Shown: positions 25,634 through 33,199 of the stretch, one piece after another
Numbering within the stretch: position 1 is the stretch's first letter
Layout of the letters: each line of letters begins with the position of its first letter
Assembly: GCA_944377425.1 (NCBI GenBank)
Contig: CALWEX010000012.1
Span: forward strand, 1 to 64,000
Length of the DNA stretch: 64,000 nt
Direction of reading: 5' to 3'
Origin: an uncultured Clostridia bacterium
GTDB lineage: Bacteria > Bacillota > Clostridia > Lachnospirales > Anaerotignaceae
Notes under the pieces: model-generated
The model's database searches: none
What the model was told of the DNA's origin: nothing
The model's input: the letters and a program-made list of their open reading frames with translations, nothing else
Position numbers and translations under genes: made by a program

Positions 25634-26626
25634 ATGGATATTATAGACAGAGGCTATGGCTGTCTTGTAGGTGGTGCCATAGGTGACGCCATGGGTATGC
25701 CTGCATCTTTTTTAACAAGGGAGCAGATTAAAAATACTTACGGATATATTGAGGACTTTTTAAAGCCTGACGAAAATGTTCAGAAATACCACGGTTCTCT
25801 TGAAGCCGGAGATATAACTGATGATACAATGGAAAGTATTATAATAAGCAATGTGCTTATTGAAAACGACGGCTTTTCAGAAACAGCTTTTAATGAAGCT
25901 ATGAAAAAATGGGCCATTGAGCAGAAAATGCTTGAAAGCACTGTTATTGGACCTTCTACAAGGCGTTATTTAACTGCCCTTATAGAAAACCGTGACCCAA
26001 AAGAAACTTCCGGCATGGGAAATACAAATGGCTCTGCTATGCGTGTTGCACCTATTGGCGTTAAATATTATTACGATATTGATAAATGTATAGAAGCTGC
26101 ATGTCAGTCATCACTGCCAAGCCACGGAAGCAAGCCAGCTGTGGCTGCTGCCTGTGCTGTAGCTGCTGCAGTAGCTGCCGGAGTAAAAGGCGGATACGCT
26201 CCAAATGAGGTATTAAGAATAGCTGCTGACGCTGCTGTTTATGGCGAAAGCAAAGGCTTTGATATTACAGCGCCTTATGTTTCAAAAAGAATAAAACTTA
26301 TTGAAAGTATAGTTGATAGCTGTGGTGAATGTCATATTAATGATATTTTGGATGAGATAGCTGGTGTATTTGGTGCCAGTATGTTTGCTTATGAGTCTGT
26401 GCCTGTTGCCCTTGCTATATTTTATGCGGTAAATGGCAACGCAAAAGACGGAATATTAGGCGCAGTAAATACAGGTGATGACGCCGATACAAACGGTTCC
26501 ATATGCGGCAATATCTGCGGCGCTTATTCTGGTGCGTCTGTACTTCCTGACGCTTGGAAAGAAAGAGTACAAAGAACAAGCAGCATAGACTTTTTAGATA
26601 CAGCTAAAAAGCTTTTAAAAATTTAA
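25634..26626 (+). CDS. ADP-ribosylglycohydrolase-family enzyme
   Basis: This is a predicted N- or O-ribosyl hydrolase of the DraG/ARH family, 330 aa. The two-metal site looks complete: DDTM (about 56-59) and GDDADTNGSICGNICGAYSG (about 280-299). The substrate loop GNTNGSAMR is at about 133. The family removes ADP-ribose from protein Arg, Ser or related acceptors, or cleaves simpler ribosides. There is no signal peptide, so it acts in the cytoplasm. It ends an operon with an importer and a PfkB kinase, which suggests breakdown of an imported riboside rather than protein de-ADP-ribosylation. A good terminator follows. Confidence 0.88.
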   Translation: MDIIDRGYGCLVGGAIGDAMGMPASFLTREQIKNTYGYIEDFLKPDENVQKYHGSLEAGDITDDTMESIIISNVLIENDGFSETAFNEAMKKWAIEQKMLESTVIGPSTRRYLTALIENRDPKETSGMGNTNGSAMRVAPIGVKYYYDIDKCIEAACQSSLPSHGSKPAVAAACAVAAAVAAGVKGGYAPNEVLRIAADAAVYGESKGFDITAPYVSKRIKLIESIVDSCGECHINDILDEIAGVFGASMFAYESVPVALAIFYAVNGNAKDGILGAVNTGDDADTNGSICGNICGAYSGASVLPDAWKERVQRTSSIDFLDTAKKLLKI

Positions 26627-26644
26627 AATTTAAAGTGCCTAGAT

Positions 26645-26681
26645 AGAAGTCTTTCCCTTAAAAGAAAGGCTTCTTTTTTTA
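26645..26681 (+). terminator. Terminator of the importer/PfkB/glycohydrolase operon
   Basis: AGAAGTCTTTC (26645-26655) pairs with GAAAGGCTTCT (26664-26674), followed by seven T's. Confidence 0.85.
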
Positions 26682-27020
26682 TATAACATACAATTAAAAT
26701 ATGTGCCATACATTTATTGTAAGCTGTAAGTTAATGCATAAGCTAAAAACTGTATTGTAAAAATAGTGTTTATAAATATAGTGGTTATTATTGATAAAAT
26801 TTATCATTAAATACAAACAATGATTTAATTAATACATATATAGTGATGTTTACATAACTGAATATATTGTTTTTACTATTTATTAATATAAAAATTAAAA
26901 TAATCGAATTGCTGTTTTTGTATAAAGATACTTGATTTTAATATTTAAATGCTGTTATTTTATTAATATTGATGGTTTTATATTAATTTAAAGAGAGAGT
27001 TGTTATAAATAAAATGCAAA
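26682..27020. other. AT-rich gap with no gene seen
   Basis: About 340 bp of very AT-rich DNA. Stops are dense in all frames and no open stretch has a ribosome site. I see no tRNA-like or riboswitch-like core. It probably serves as upstream DNA for the racemase promoter at 27024. Confidence 0.5.
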
Positions 27021-27023
27021 AAA

Positions 27024-27054
27024 TTGACAGTATAGCAACTGTATACTTTATAAT
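27024..27054 (+). promoter_or_regulatory. 19-bp-spaced promoter with dyad in the spacer
   Basis: TTGACA (27024-27029) and TATAAT (27049-27054) are both perfect but are separated by 19 bp. The spacer contains GTATA-N7-TATAC (27030-27046). Overlong spacing plus a central dyad is the layout of MerR-family activated promoters. The gene start is about 140 nt downstream. Confidence 0.55.
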
Positions 27055-27194
27055 TATTTACATAAATGAAAATTTATTAAATATGGGAGCCAATTATAAA
27101 AACTTTTACTTTTATAAATAAACACTAAAAACAGCATGGGTAATAAAGTTTTATAAATATAATTAATAAACTTATACTAAAAGAAGGTGTGGCA

Positions 27195-28331
27195 ATGGAT
27201 TTGGAGTATTATAGCTCATACTTAGAGGTGGATTTAGGCATATTACGTTCTAATGCCGAAAAAATAATGTCCGCTATTAAGCCAAGAAAATTTATACCGG
27301 TTGTAAAAGGAAATTCCCATGGAAATGGCACAGTGCCGGTTGCTGCTATGCTCATTGAAGATTTGGGCATAAATCTTATTGCCAATGCTCAAATTATAGA
27401 AAGCAAAAAAATAAGAGATGCCGGATATAAAGATACAGAGCTTATGCTTTTAAGTGCTGTACCATACCACGCTTTGCCTTATGTAGTTGAATATAACTTA
27501 ATTGCGCCTGTTTTTGATAAAAAAACAGCTAAGCTTTTAAGTGATGCTGTTTCGCTTTCAGGCAAAAAATATCAGGATATACAAATAAAAATAGAAACAG
27601 GACTTCATAGGCTTGGAGTAAATCCGCAGAAAGATTTAAACGGCCTTATAGCATATATCAGAAGCCTTAAAAATTTAAGAATTGTAGGTGTATATTCTCA
27701 TTTTGGCAATGCTTATGAGTTTAATGATGAATTTACAATTAATCAATATAAGCTTTTTGAAGACGCTGTATGGCAGGTGCGCGGCTTAGGCATTGACCCA
27801 AAATATGTACATATCTGCTGTAGCGGCGGCTCTATGTGGGTAGAAGATACTATATCTACCCATGCAAGACTGGGCTGTATGTTTACTGGCTTTTCCGGAC
27901 TTGATGATGGCAGAAACCCTTTTGATGTTGAAACAGCGGCATCATGGAGGGCATTTATAACTAATATATGCCATTTAAAGCCAGGTGAGAGAGCTGGTTA
28001 TGGTTATTCGTGTGTGGCTGATAGAGAGATGACAACAGCAACTGTAAGTGTAGGAATATGCGATGGATTTTTTAGACCTCTTGCCAGCAGTAAAGCTCCG
28101 CTTCTTGTAAACGGTAAGCGTGCCAAATATCTTTCTGTCTGTATGGACCAGATGTTTATTGACGTAACAGGCATTGACTGTGAGATAGGGGACGAAGTGA
28201 CGATTTTTGGCAAAGACAGGCTAGGAAACAATATCACTACAGAATATATTTCAAAGTTTGTTGACCACAGCCCTACATCACTTACAGGATACTTAAACGA
28301 CAGGGTTAAAAGAATATACATAAACCGCTGA
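27195..28331 (+). CDS. Alanine racemase-like PLP enzyme
   Basis: This is a fold type III PLP enzyme of about 378 aa, the usual alanine racemase length. The PLP lysine lies in VVKGNSHGNG (about residues 36-45), where housekeeping enzymes read VVKANAYGHG. The C-terminal beta domain keeps the catalytic-Tyr region (RAGYGYSCVADREM) and CMDQMFIDV. I prefer ATG 27195 over the GTG two codons earlier because AAGGTG is better placed. The altered PLP loop suggests another amino-acid substrate, or a broad-spectrum racemase. It stands alone under a dyad-containing promoter and ends in a bidirectional terminator. A sodium:amino-acid symporter lies 3.3 kb downstream, which may or may not be related. Confidence 0.8.
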   Translation: MDLEYYSSYLEVDLGILRSNAEKIMSAIKPRKFIPVVKGNSHGNGTVPVAAMLIEDLGINLIANAQIIESKKIRDAGYKDTELMLLSAVPYHALPYVVEYNLIAPVFDKKTAKLLSDAVSLSGKKYQDIQIKIETGLHRLGVNPQKDLNGLIAYIRSLKNLRIVGVYSHFGNAYEFNDEFTINQYKLFEDAVWQVRGLGIDPKYVHICCSGGSMWVEDTISTHARLGCMFTGFSGLDDGRNPFDVETAASWRAFITNICHLKPGERAGYGYSCVADREMTTATVSVGICDGFFRPLASSKAPLLVNGKRAKYLSVCMDQMFIDVTGIDCEIGDEVTIFGKDRLGNNITTEYISKFVDHSPTSLTGYLNDRVKRIYINR

Positions 28332-28336
28332 TATTA

Positions 28337-28368
28337 AAAAAGCCTCGGAATAAAATTCCGGGGCTTTT
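28337..28368. terminator. Bidirectional terminator
   Basis: AAAAGCCTCGGAAT pairs with ATTCCGGGGCTTTT (one G-T pair) around a short A-rich loop. It serves the racemase gene and the convergent LysR gene. Confidence 0.82.
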
Positions 28369-28390
28369 ATAGTAATTGCTAAATTGTTTG

Positions 28391-29269
28391 TTACTTTTTG
28401 GTAAGCATTTTTACTGCATACTCAATAAATTTAGCAGCAGCAGGTGAGGCGTTTTCCAAAGAAAAAAGACCTATGCCAAGGGTGCGGTAAAAAGGCGGGT
28501 TTAACGGCAAAACATGTACGTTTTGGAAATGTCTTAAAGTAATAAGCTCAGGAAGTATGCTAACACCTAAACCGTTTTCTACCATACTCATAATAGCTAT
28601 GTCGTCTTTTGATGAAAAGGTAACATTAACTTCTATGCCTGCTTTCTTTAGTACTTTATCCACATCGCAGTCGTTCTGTTTATCCATTGAAGCCATAATA
28701 AAAGGCTGGTTTTCAAATTCAGATATATCAATATAATTTTTGTTTTTTAAATCATACCACTGCGGCACAACGGCAACCATAGGGTCTTTGTGAAGGGGTA
28801 TGTAATCAAATTCGTCATTTTCTTGAAGACTTGTAAGGCCTAAATCTACAGTATGGTCTAATATCCAGTCATGTATTTCCTCAATACTGCCTTCTTTAAG
28901 GTCTATTTTAATTTGAGGGTAATCCTGCTGAAATGCTTTTAGTACAGGCGAGAGCATATTAATAGAGATGCTCTGAAAAGTGCCTATTGTAACAAGACCT
29001 TTTGTAATTCCTTGAATAGAGGAAATAGTTTCGTAAAGCTTTTCCATACTACGGTCTAATTCCTTAGCCGCCGGCAGAAGAATACGACCTTCTGGGGTAA
29101 GGGTAACACCGCTTTTAGCTCTATAAAAAAGCCTGAAACCAAGCTCGTCTTCGGCTCTGTTAAGGGTATGGCTTAAACCACTTTGGGTATAGCCTAAGTT
29201 TTCAGCAGCTTTTGTTATGTTGCTGCAGGACGCTATTTCTATAAATATCCTTGAAAAGTTAGAATCCAT
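28391..29269 (-). CDS. LysR-family transcription regulator
   Basis: This LysR-type regulator has 292 aa. The N-terminal winged HTH (about 1-62) includes NITKAAENLGYTQSGLSHTLNRAEDELGFRLF, and the effector-binding periplasmic-like domain runs from about 88 to 290. It starts at ATG 29269 after AAAGGAG. It is divergent from the HAD gene, with 209 bp between them. That gap contains a CATGT-N7-ACATG dyad with the LysR T-N11-A pattern, centred about 64 bp before the predicted HAD transcription start, where LysR activators usually bind. A near-copy of the site precedes the ACT gene. The inducer is unknown. Confidence 0.92.
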   Translation of the reverse strand: MDSNFSRIFIEIASCSNITKAAENLGYTQSGLSHTLNRAEDELGFRLFYRAKSGVTLTPEGRILLPAAKELDRSMEKLYETISSIQGITKGLVTIGTFQSISINMLSPVLKAFQQDYPQIKIDLKEGSIEEIHDWILDHTVDLGLTSLQENDEFDYIPLHKDPMVAVVPQWYDLKNKNYIDISEFENQPFIMASMDKQNDCDVDKVLKKAGIEVNVTFSSKDDIAIMSMVENGLGVSILPELITLRHFQNVHVLPLNPPFYRTLGIGLFSLENASPAAAKFIEYAVKMLTKK

Positions 29270-29323
29270 TTAGGCACTCCTTTCAGTTTATGGTACTTTT
29301 AAATAGCTAAAATTGGATTTATA

Positions 29324-29340
29324 CATGTTCAAATGACATG
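29324..29340. promoter_or_regulatory. Predicted LysR operator upstream of HAD gene
   Basis: CATGTTCAAATGACATG has perfect 5-bp arms and fits T-N11-A (T29326, A29338). The core TGTTCAAATGACAT recurs with one change at 30349-30362. Confidence 0.6.
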
Positions 29341-29361
29341 ACAAGCATTAAAAAATGGCGC

Positions 29362-29418
29362 TTTACTTATGGATGAATTTAATTATAATGGTTATTGTAA
29401 AGAAGTTCAAGAGAACTT
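29362..29418 (+). promoter_or_regulatory. HAD gene promoter and leader dyad
   Basis: TTTACT (29362-29367), 16 bp, TATAAT (29384-29389). Just downstream AAGTTC-AAGA-GAACTT (29403-29418) is a perfect inverted repeat that would form a 6-bp hairpin at the 5' end of the message, possibly stabilising it. Confidence 0.55.
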
Positions 29419-29478
29419 AAACACAAAGAGAAGATAACATATTAATAAAATACTATTTAATTAAGGGGTGCATTTAAA

Positions 29479-30213
29479 ATGGCAAGATTAGTACCAAAGG
29501 CTATTACATTCGACGTATACGGAACACTTATCGACTGGGAAGGCGAAATTCAGGATTTCTTCAAAGGCTTCCTTGACAAAAAAGGCATCACAAACGTATC
29601 ACCTTATCAGGTACAGCAGAAATGGGAAGAACTTCAGTTCGAGTACATAAAGACATACAGACCATACCGTCAGGTATTAAAAGATACTCTTGGTATCACA
29701 TGCAACTACTTTGGTTTTGATTTTGACGAGCAGGATGCTATTGACTTCTCAGAGACAATGGCTCATTGGAGAGCATTCCCTGACACAGTTGAAGCTATCA
29801 AAGAGCTTAGAAAATATACAAAATGCGTAATGCTTACAAACACAGATAACGACATCATTAGAGCTACACTTTCAAACGCTGGTATCGAAGTTGACGATAT
29901 CATCACAGCTGAGGATGCTCAGTGCTACAAACCAGCTCATGGCGGATTCCTTCTTTCACAGAAGAAACTTGGCCTTACAGTAGACGAAATGATGCATGCT
30001 GGTTTCGGTTTCAAATATGACGTAGTTCCTGGCAACGAGCTTGGATACAGAACAATCTGGGTAAACAGACAGGGTATCGTTAGACCTATCGATGGTTACA
30101 GCGGCGAAATGCTTAAATACTGCAAAGAAGATATCATGTGCGGCGACCTTAAGACACTTGCTTACATCATTAAAGGTATGCATGCAACAGATGTTGAAAA
30201 CGGTGAGGCTTAA
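29479..30213 (+). CDS. HAD-superfamily hydrolase, haloacid-dehalogenase-like
   Basis: This is a soluble HAD hydrolase of 244 aa. The nucleophile motif is FDVYGTLIDW (Asp about residue 10), motif II is MLTNTDN, motif III has the Lys in QCYKPAHGG, and motif IV keeps one Asp in KYDVVPGNELG. The pattern is closest to type II 2-haloacid dehalogenases and their phosphatase relatives. The substrate is not evident. ATG 29479 follows AAGGGGTG. Codon use differs sharply from its neighbours: ATC, TTC, AAC and TAC dominate, as in the highly expressed alaS and vor genes. Strong expression under a LysR activator is therefore likely. Confidence 0.87.
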   Translation: MARLVPKAITFDVYGTLIDWEGEIQDFFKGFLDKKGITNVSPYQVQQKWEELQFEYIKTYRPYRQVLKDTLGITCNYFGFDFDEQDAIDFSETMAHWRAFPDTVEAIKELRKYTKCVMLTNTDNDIIRATLSNAGIEVDDIITAEDAQCYKPAHGGFLLSQKKLGLTVDEMMHAGFGFKYDVVPGNELGYRTIWVNRQGIVRPIDGYSGEMLKYCKEDIMCGDLKTLAYIIKGMHATDVENGEA

Positions 30214-30253
30214 TTTTAATATAAAGCTTAGAGCAGAATAGAATAATTGGGGG

Positions 30254-30300
30254 AAAGTCGTGCTTTTAAAAACGTAAGTTTTTGAGGGCGCGGCTTTTAT
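30254..30300 (+). terminator. HAD gene terminator
   Basis: AAAGTCGTGC (30254-30263) pairs with GCGCGGCTTT (30288-30297) through two G-T pairs, and encloses a smaller AAAAAC/GTTTTT stem. A T-rich tract follows. Confidence 0.65.
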
Positions 30301-30348
30301 TTTGTTTTAAAAATATATTAGAATAAATTTGAATTCTGTTATTTTGTT

Positions 30349-30362
30349 TGTTCAAAAGACAT
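30349..30362. promoter_or_regulatory. Second LysR-box-like site upstream of ACT gene
   Basis: TGTTCAAAAGACAT matches the operator core at 29326-29339 in 13 of 14 positions and keeps the T-N11-A pattern. It is centred 63 bp before the ACT gene. Confidence 0.5.
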
Positions 30363-30418
30363 ACTGAATAATAAAGAGTATTGCAAATTGCTTTTAATTT
30401 TAAACTGAAGGTGATTAA

Positions 30419-30793
30419 ATGGATATAGAAATACTTCCTTATGATTTTTCTATATGCAAAGTAAATGATTTAAGTCAAATTGATTTAAACAGAGAATTTG
30501 TATTTTTATCACATACAGATAACGAAATATCTGTTGTATGCCCTTGCGAGAATGTACCTAAAGAAGTTATATGCCAAGATAAGATATGGAAATGCTTTAG
30601 AATATGTGGAATACTTGATTTTTCACTTATAGGGATATTGTATTCTGTTTCAAAAATATTGGCTGAAAGCAAAATAGGTATATTTGCTGTTTCTACATAT
30701 AATACAGATTATATATTTGTTAAGGCTGAAAATATGCAAAGGGCAGTTAATGCACTTGCGGAATGTGGAATAAATATAGTGTATTTAAAATAA
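30419..30793 (+). CDS. ACT-domain protein (CASTOR-type)
   Basis: This is a small soluble protein of 124 aa built from two ACT-like halves. The second half, GILDFSLIGILYSVSKILAESKIGIFAVSTYNTDYIFVKAEN (about 62-103), matches the amino-acid-sensing ACT type found in CASTOR proteins and bacterial homologues. ACT domains bind amino acids or similar small ligands. ATG 30419 follows GAAGGTG. A sequence almost identical to the predicted LysR site of the HAD promoter lies 57-70 bp upstream, so the two genes may belong to one regulon. It is followed by a modest terminator. Confidence 0.82.
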   Translation: MDIEILPYDFSICKVNDLSQIDLNREFVFLSHTDNEISVVCPCENVPKEVICQDKIWKCFRICGILDFSLIGILYSVSKILAESKIGIFAVSTYNTDYIFVKAENMQRAVNALAECGINIVYLK

Positions 30794-30814
30794 ATTATAA
30801 TAGATTATGTATTT

Positions 30815-30850
30815 AAAAGGGTATTGTCTAAATTGACTGCCCTTTTTTAG
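30815..30850 (+). terminator. Terminator of ACT gene
   Basis: AAAAGGG (30815-30821) pairs with CCCTTTT (30840-30846), followed by more T's. Confidence 0.65.
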
Positions 30851-31500
30851 ACTTTTGCTTATTTAATATTTTAAAGAGCAAACAAACTGCTTAATCAGTA
30901 TTGTTAGAATATGTTTTAATATACTGCCAATAAAACTATTAAAACTTTAAAACGTATAATTTTTTATTGCTGAAAATATGTTTAATAAACTTATTAAATT
31001 AAAAAGTCTTTAATTTTCAGCCTTTTCTTAACTTTTAAGTGTCTTAAAACTATACTGTATACATATTCATAATTTAAAAATTAATCAAAAACAGCTTTAA
31101 AAAACCATATTCTTAGTATAGAGTTTTAAGAAAGTTTTAATTTTGCTCTAATTAAGTGTATATTATACGAAAACTAAGCTAAGATTTTCACTGAAAAATA
31201 AATTAAAAAATTTTTAATAATTTCAATTTAAAACGTACAAATACGCATTATACACTGAAAATTAATTTATTTGGCGGTTATATTTTTTAAATGACTGAAC
31301 TTTGTTTCTGCAATAGACTTTAAAAAACGCAAAAAAAATAATGTGGTATTTTAATAAGTATTTTTGCAATTCATGTAAAATAAGCTTAGTCGTTTATTTA
31401 TAAACAAAAATATACCAATAAATTAAGTATTAGTGCTAAATTATAAATAACTCTATAGTAAAAGATATACAAATATACGCATTTAATATATTGATATATT
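30851..31500. other. Long AT-rich gap with no gene seen
   Basis: About 650 bp, roughly four-fifths A+T. No frame is open with a ribosome site on either strand. TTTTCAGTG-like words recur in both orientations (near 31184 and 31255), but I cannot build a convincing RNA. The gap ends in the promoter at 31506. Confidence 0.5.
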
Positions 31501-31505
31501 AGTAA

Positions 31506-31536
31506 TTGACCTATTTGTAGGTAATAAAAGTATAAT
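31506..31536 (+). promoter_or_regulatory. 19-bp-spaced symporter promoter with dyad
   Basis: TTGACC (31506-31511), 19 bp, TATAAT (31531-31536). ACCTA-TTTG-TAGGT (31509-31522) is a perfect inverted repeat covering the end of the -35 box and the spacer. The gene starts about 70 nt after the -10 box. Confidence 0.55.
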
Positions 31537-31610
31537 GTGACTGTAAAGCATTAACTAAGCTTTATAAAATTTCACTCAATTAAAACTAAAATCAGAGGGG
31601 GGCGATTTAT

Positions 31611-33128
31611 GTGGGTGATTTTTTAATAAGTCTTAATAACTTTATTTGGGGTGCGCCGTTCATACTTTTTGTTATGATTATAGGCCTTTACTTTACAGCA
31701 AGAAGTGGATTTTTTACATTCACTCATTTTGGCCACGTAATGAAAAACACACTGGGCAGCCTTACAAGTAAAGAGGCAAGGAAAAAAGATGAAAAATCAG
31801 TTTCACCATTTGAGGCTGTGTGCGTTGCTATTGGTGGCTGCGTAGGCTGTGCCAACATAGCCGGTGTTGCAACAGCTATGGCTACAGGTGGATACGGTGC
31901 CGTGTTCTGGTTATGGCTCTGGGCATTTTTTGGAATGATGGTAAAAATAGTTGAGGTTGCCCTTGGCTGCTACTATCGTTCAAAAGATGAGAACGAGAAC
32001 TACTACGGCGGTCCTATGTACTACATGGAAAAAGGTATTCTCCGTGATATGGGACTTAAAATTGGTGGACCTTTGGCTATTTGCTTCTCATTCTTCTTTG
32101 TTTTACAGACAGTACAGGGTTCACAGGGCTTTACAATAGCAGAAATACTTCATGCTTCATTTGGCTGGAATATGGTAGTTGTTGTTTCAATTTATAGTGC
32201 TGTAGTTCTTTACCTTATTTGGAGTGGAAGACAGGGAGCTGTAAACTTTGCTACAAAATGCGTTCCTTTTATGTGTGTAATTTATCTTTTAGCCGGAATT
32301 GTATTAACTATATTAAATATTCAGAATCTTCCATCAGCAATAGTAAGCATTTTCCACGACGCTTTTACAGGTTCAGCAGCTTTCGGTGGTTTCCTTGGAG
32401 CCAGTGTAATTCAGGCCATGAACTCAGGTGTTTCTCGTTCAATGAACTCAAATGAGGCTGGTATGGGTTCTTCACCTCTTATTCACGGTTCAGCAGACTG
32501 TGAGCATCCTATCCGTCAGGGTCTTTGGGGCTCATTTGAAGTTTTCGTTGATACATTAATTGTATGTTCAGTAACAGCTCTTGCTGTTGCATGCTCAGGC
32601 GTTCTTGATACAGGTCTTACAGGTGCTACTCTTACAATAGCTGCTTATGAGACAATGTTTGGAAGCTTTGCCGCATATTTTATAGCTATAATGGCTGTTA
32701 TGTTTGGTCTTACAACAACAACAGGATACTATGTTTATTATACAACTGTAATAAAATATATGTTCCGCCACAAACCTGTTTTAAGGGATAAAATTGTAAC
32801 AATATTTAAGATTTATTTCCCTCTTATGAACGTTGTGGTTACAGCATACATAGTATTTACAGGTCAGGACGCTACAATGTTCTGGACAATAGTAAGTATA
32901 GTTACAGCTGGACCTGTAGCTTTCAACCTTATAGCTTTGTTTATACTCAGAAATAAATTCTTTGTTATATTTAAGGATTATCAGGCACGTTATCTTGGAA
33001 AGGGCAAAGTTGACCCTAACTTCTATGTATTCTATGAGGATAACCCACAGATAGCAGCTCAGGAAGAAGCTATAAGAGCTGAGCTTCGTAAAGAAGTAGC
33101 AGACGCTTATTCAGCAAGCGGAAAATAA
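31611..33128 (+). CDS. Sodium:alanine/glycine symporter, AGCS family
   Basis: This is a multi-helix secondary transporter of 505 aa importing alanine or glycine with sodium (AgcS/DagA type). Family motifs are visible: YFTARSGFFTFTHFGHVM at the N-terminus, ACVAIGGCVGCANIAGVATAM-like region (about 70-90), and MNSGVSRSMNSNEAGMGSSP (about 275-294). The start is GTG 31611 after AGAGGGGGG; an ATG two bases earlier is out of frame and stops at once. It is monocistronic, with an inverted-repeat promoter upstream and a bidirectional terminator downstream. Confidence 0.93.
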   Translation: MGDFLISLNNFIWGAPFILFVMIIGLYFTARSGFFTFTHFGHVMKNTLGSLTSKEARKKDEKSVSPFEAVCVAIGGCVGCANIAGVATAMATGGYGAVFWLWLWAFFGMMVKIVEVALGCYYRSKDENENYYGGPMYYMEKGILRDMGLKIGGPLAICFSFFFVLQTVQGSQGFTIAEILHASFGWNMVVVVSIYSAVVLYLIWSGRQGAVNFATKCVPFMCVIYLLAGIVLTILNIQNLPSAIVSIFHDAFTGSAAFGGFLGASVIQAMNSGVSRSMNSNEAGMGSSPLIHGSADCEHPIRQGLWGSFEVFVDTLIVCSVTALAVACSGVLDTGLTGATLTIAAYETMFGSFAAYFIAIMAVMFGLTTTTGYYVYYTTVIKYMFRHKPVLRDKIVTIFKIYFPLMNVVVTAYIVFTGQDATMFWTIVSIVTAGPVAFNLIALFILRNKFFVIFKDYQARYLGKGKVDPNFYVFYEDNPQIAAQEEAIRAELRKEVADAYSASGK

Positions 33129-33167
33129 AGACATTTTAACTTTAACACACTAAACAATATATTTAAA

Positions 33168-33196
33168 AAAGCCATAGGATTTTTTCCTATGGCTTT
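33168..33196. terminator. Bidirectional terminator between symporter and hemL
   Basis: AAAGCCATAGGA (33168-33179) and TCCTATGGCTTT (33185-33196) are perfect arms with A/T-rich flanks on both sides. Confidence 0.88.
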
Positions 33197-33199
33197 ACT

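Noticed and set aside
28391-29269. LysR protein as regulator of the racemase-like gene
   Set aside because: The genes are convergent with a terminator between them; the operator-like sites face the HAD and ACT genes instead.
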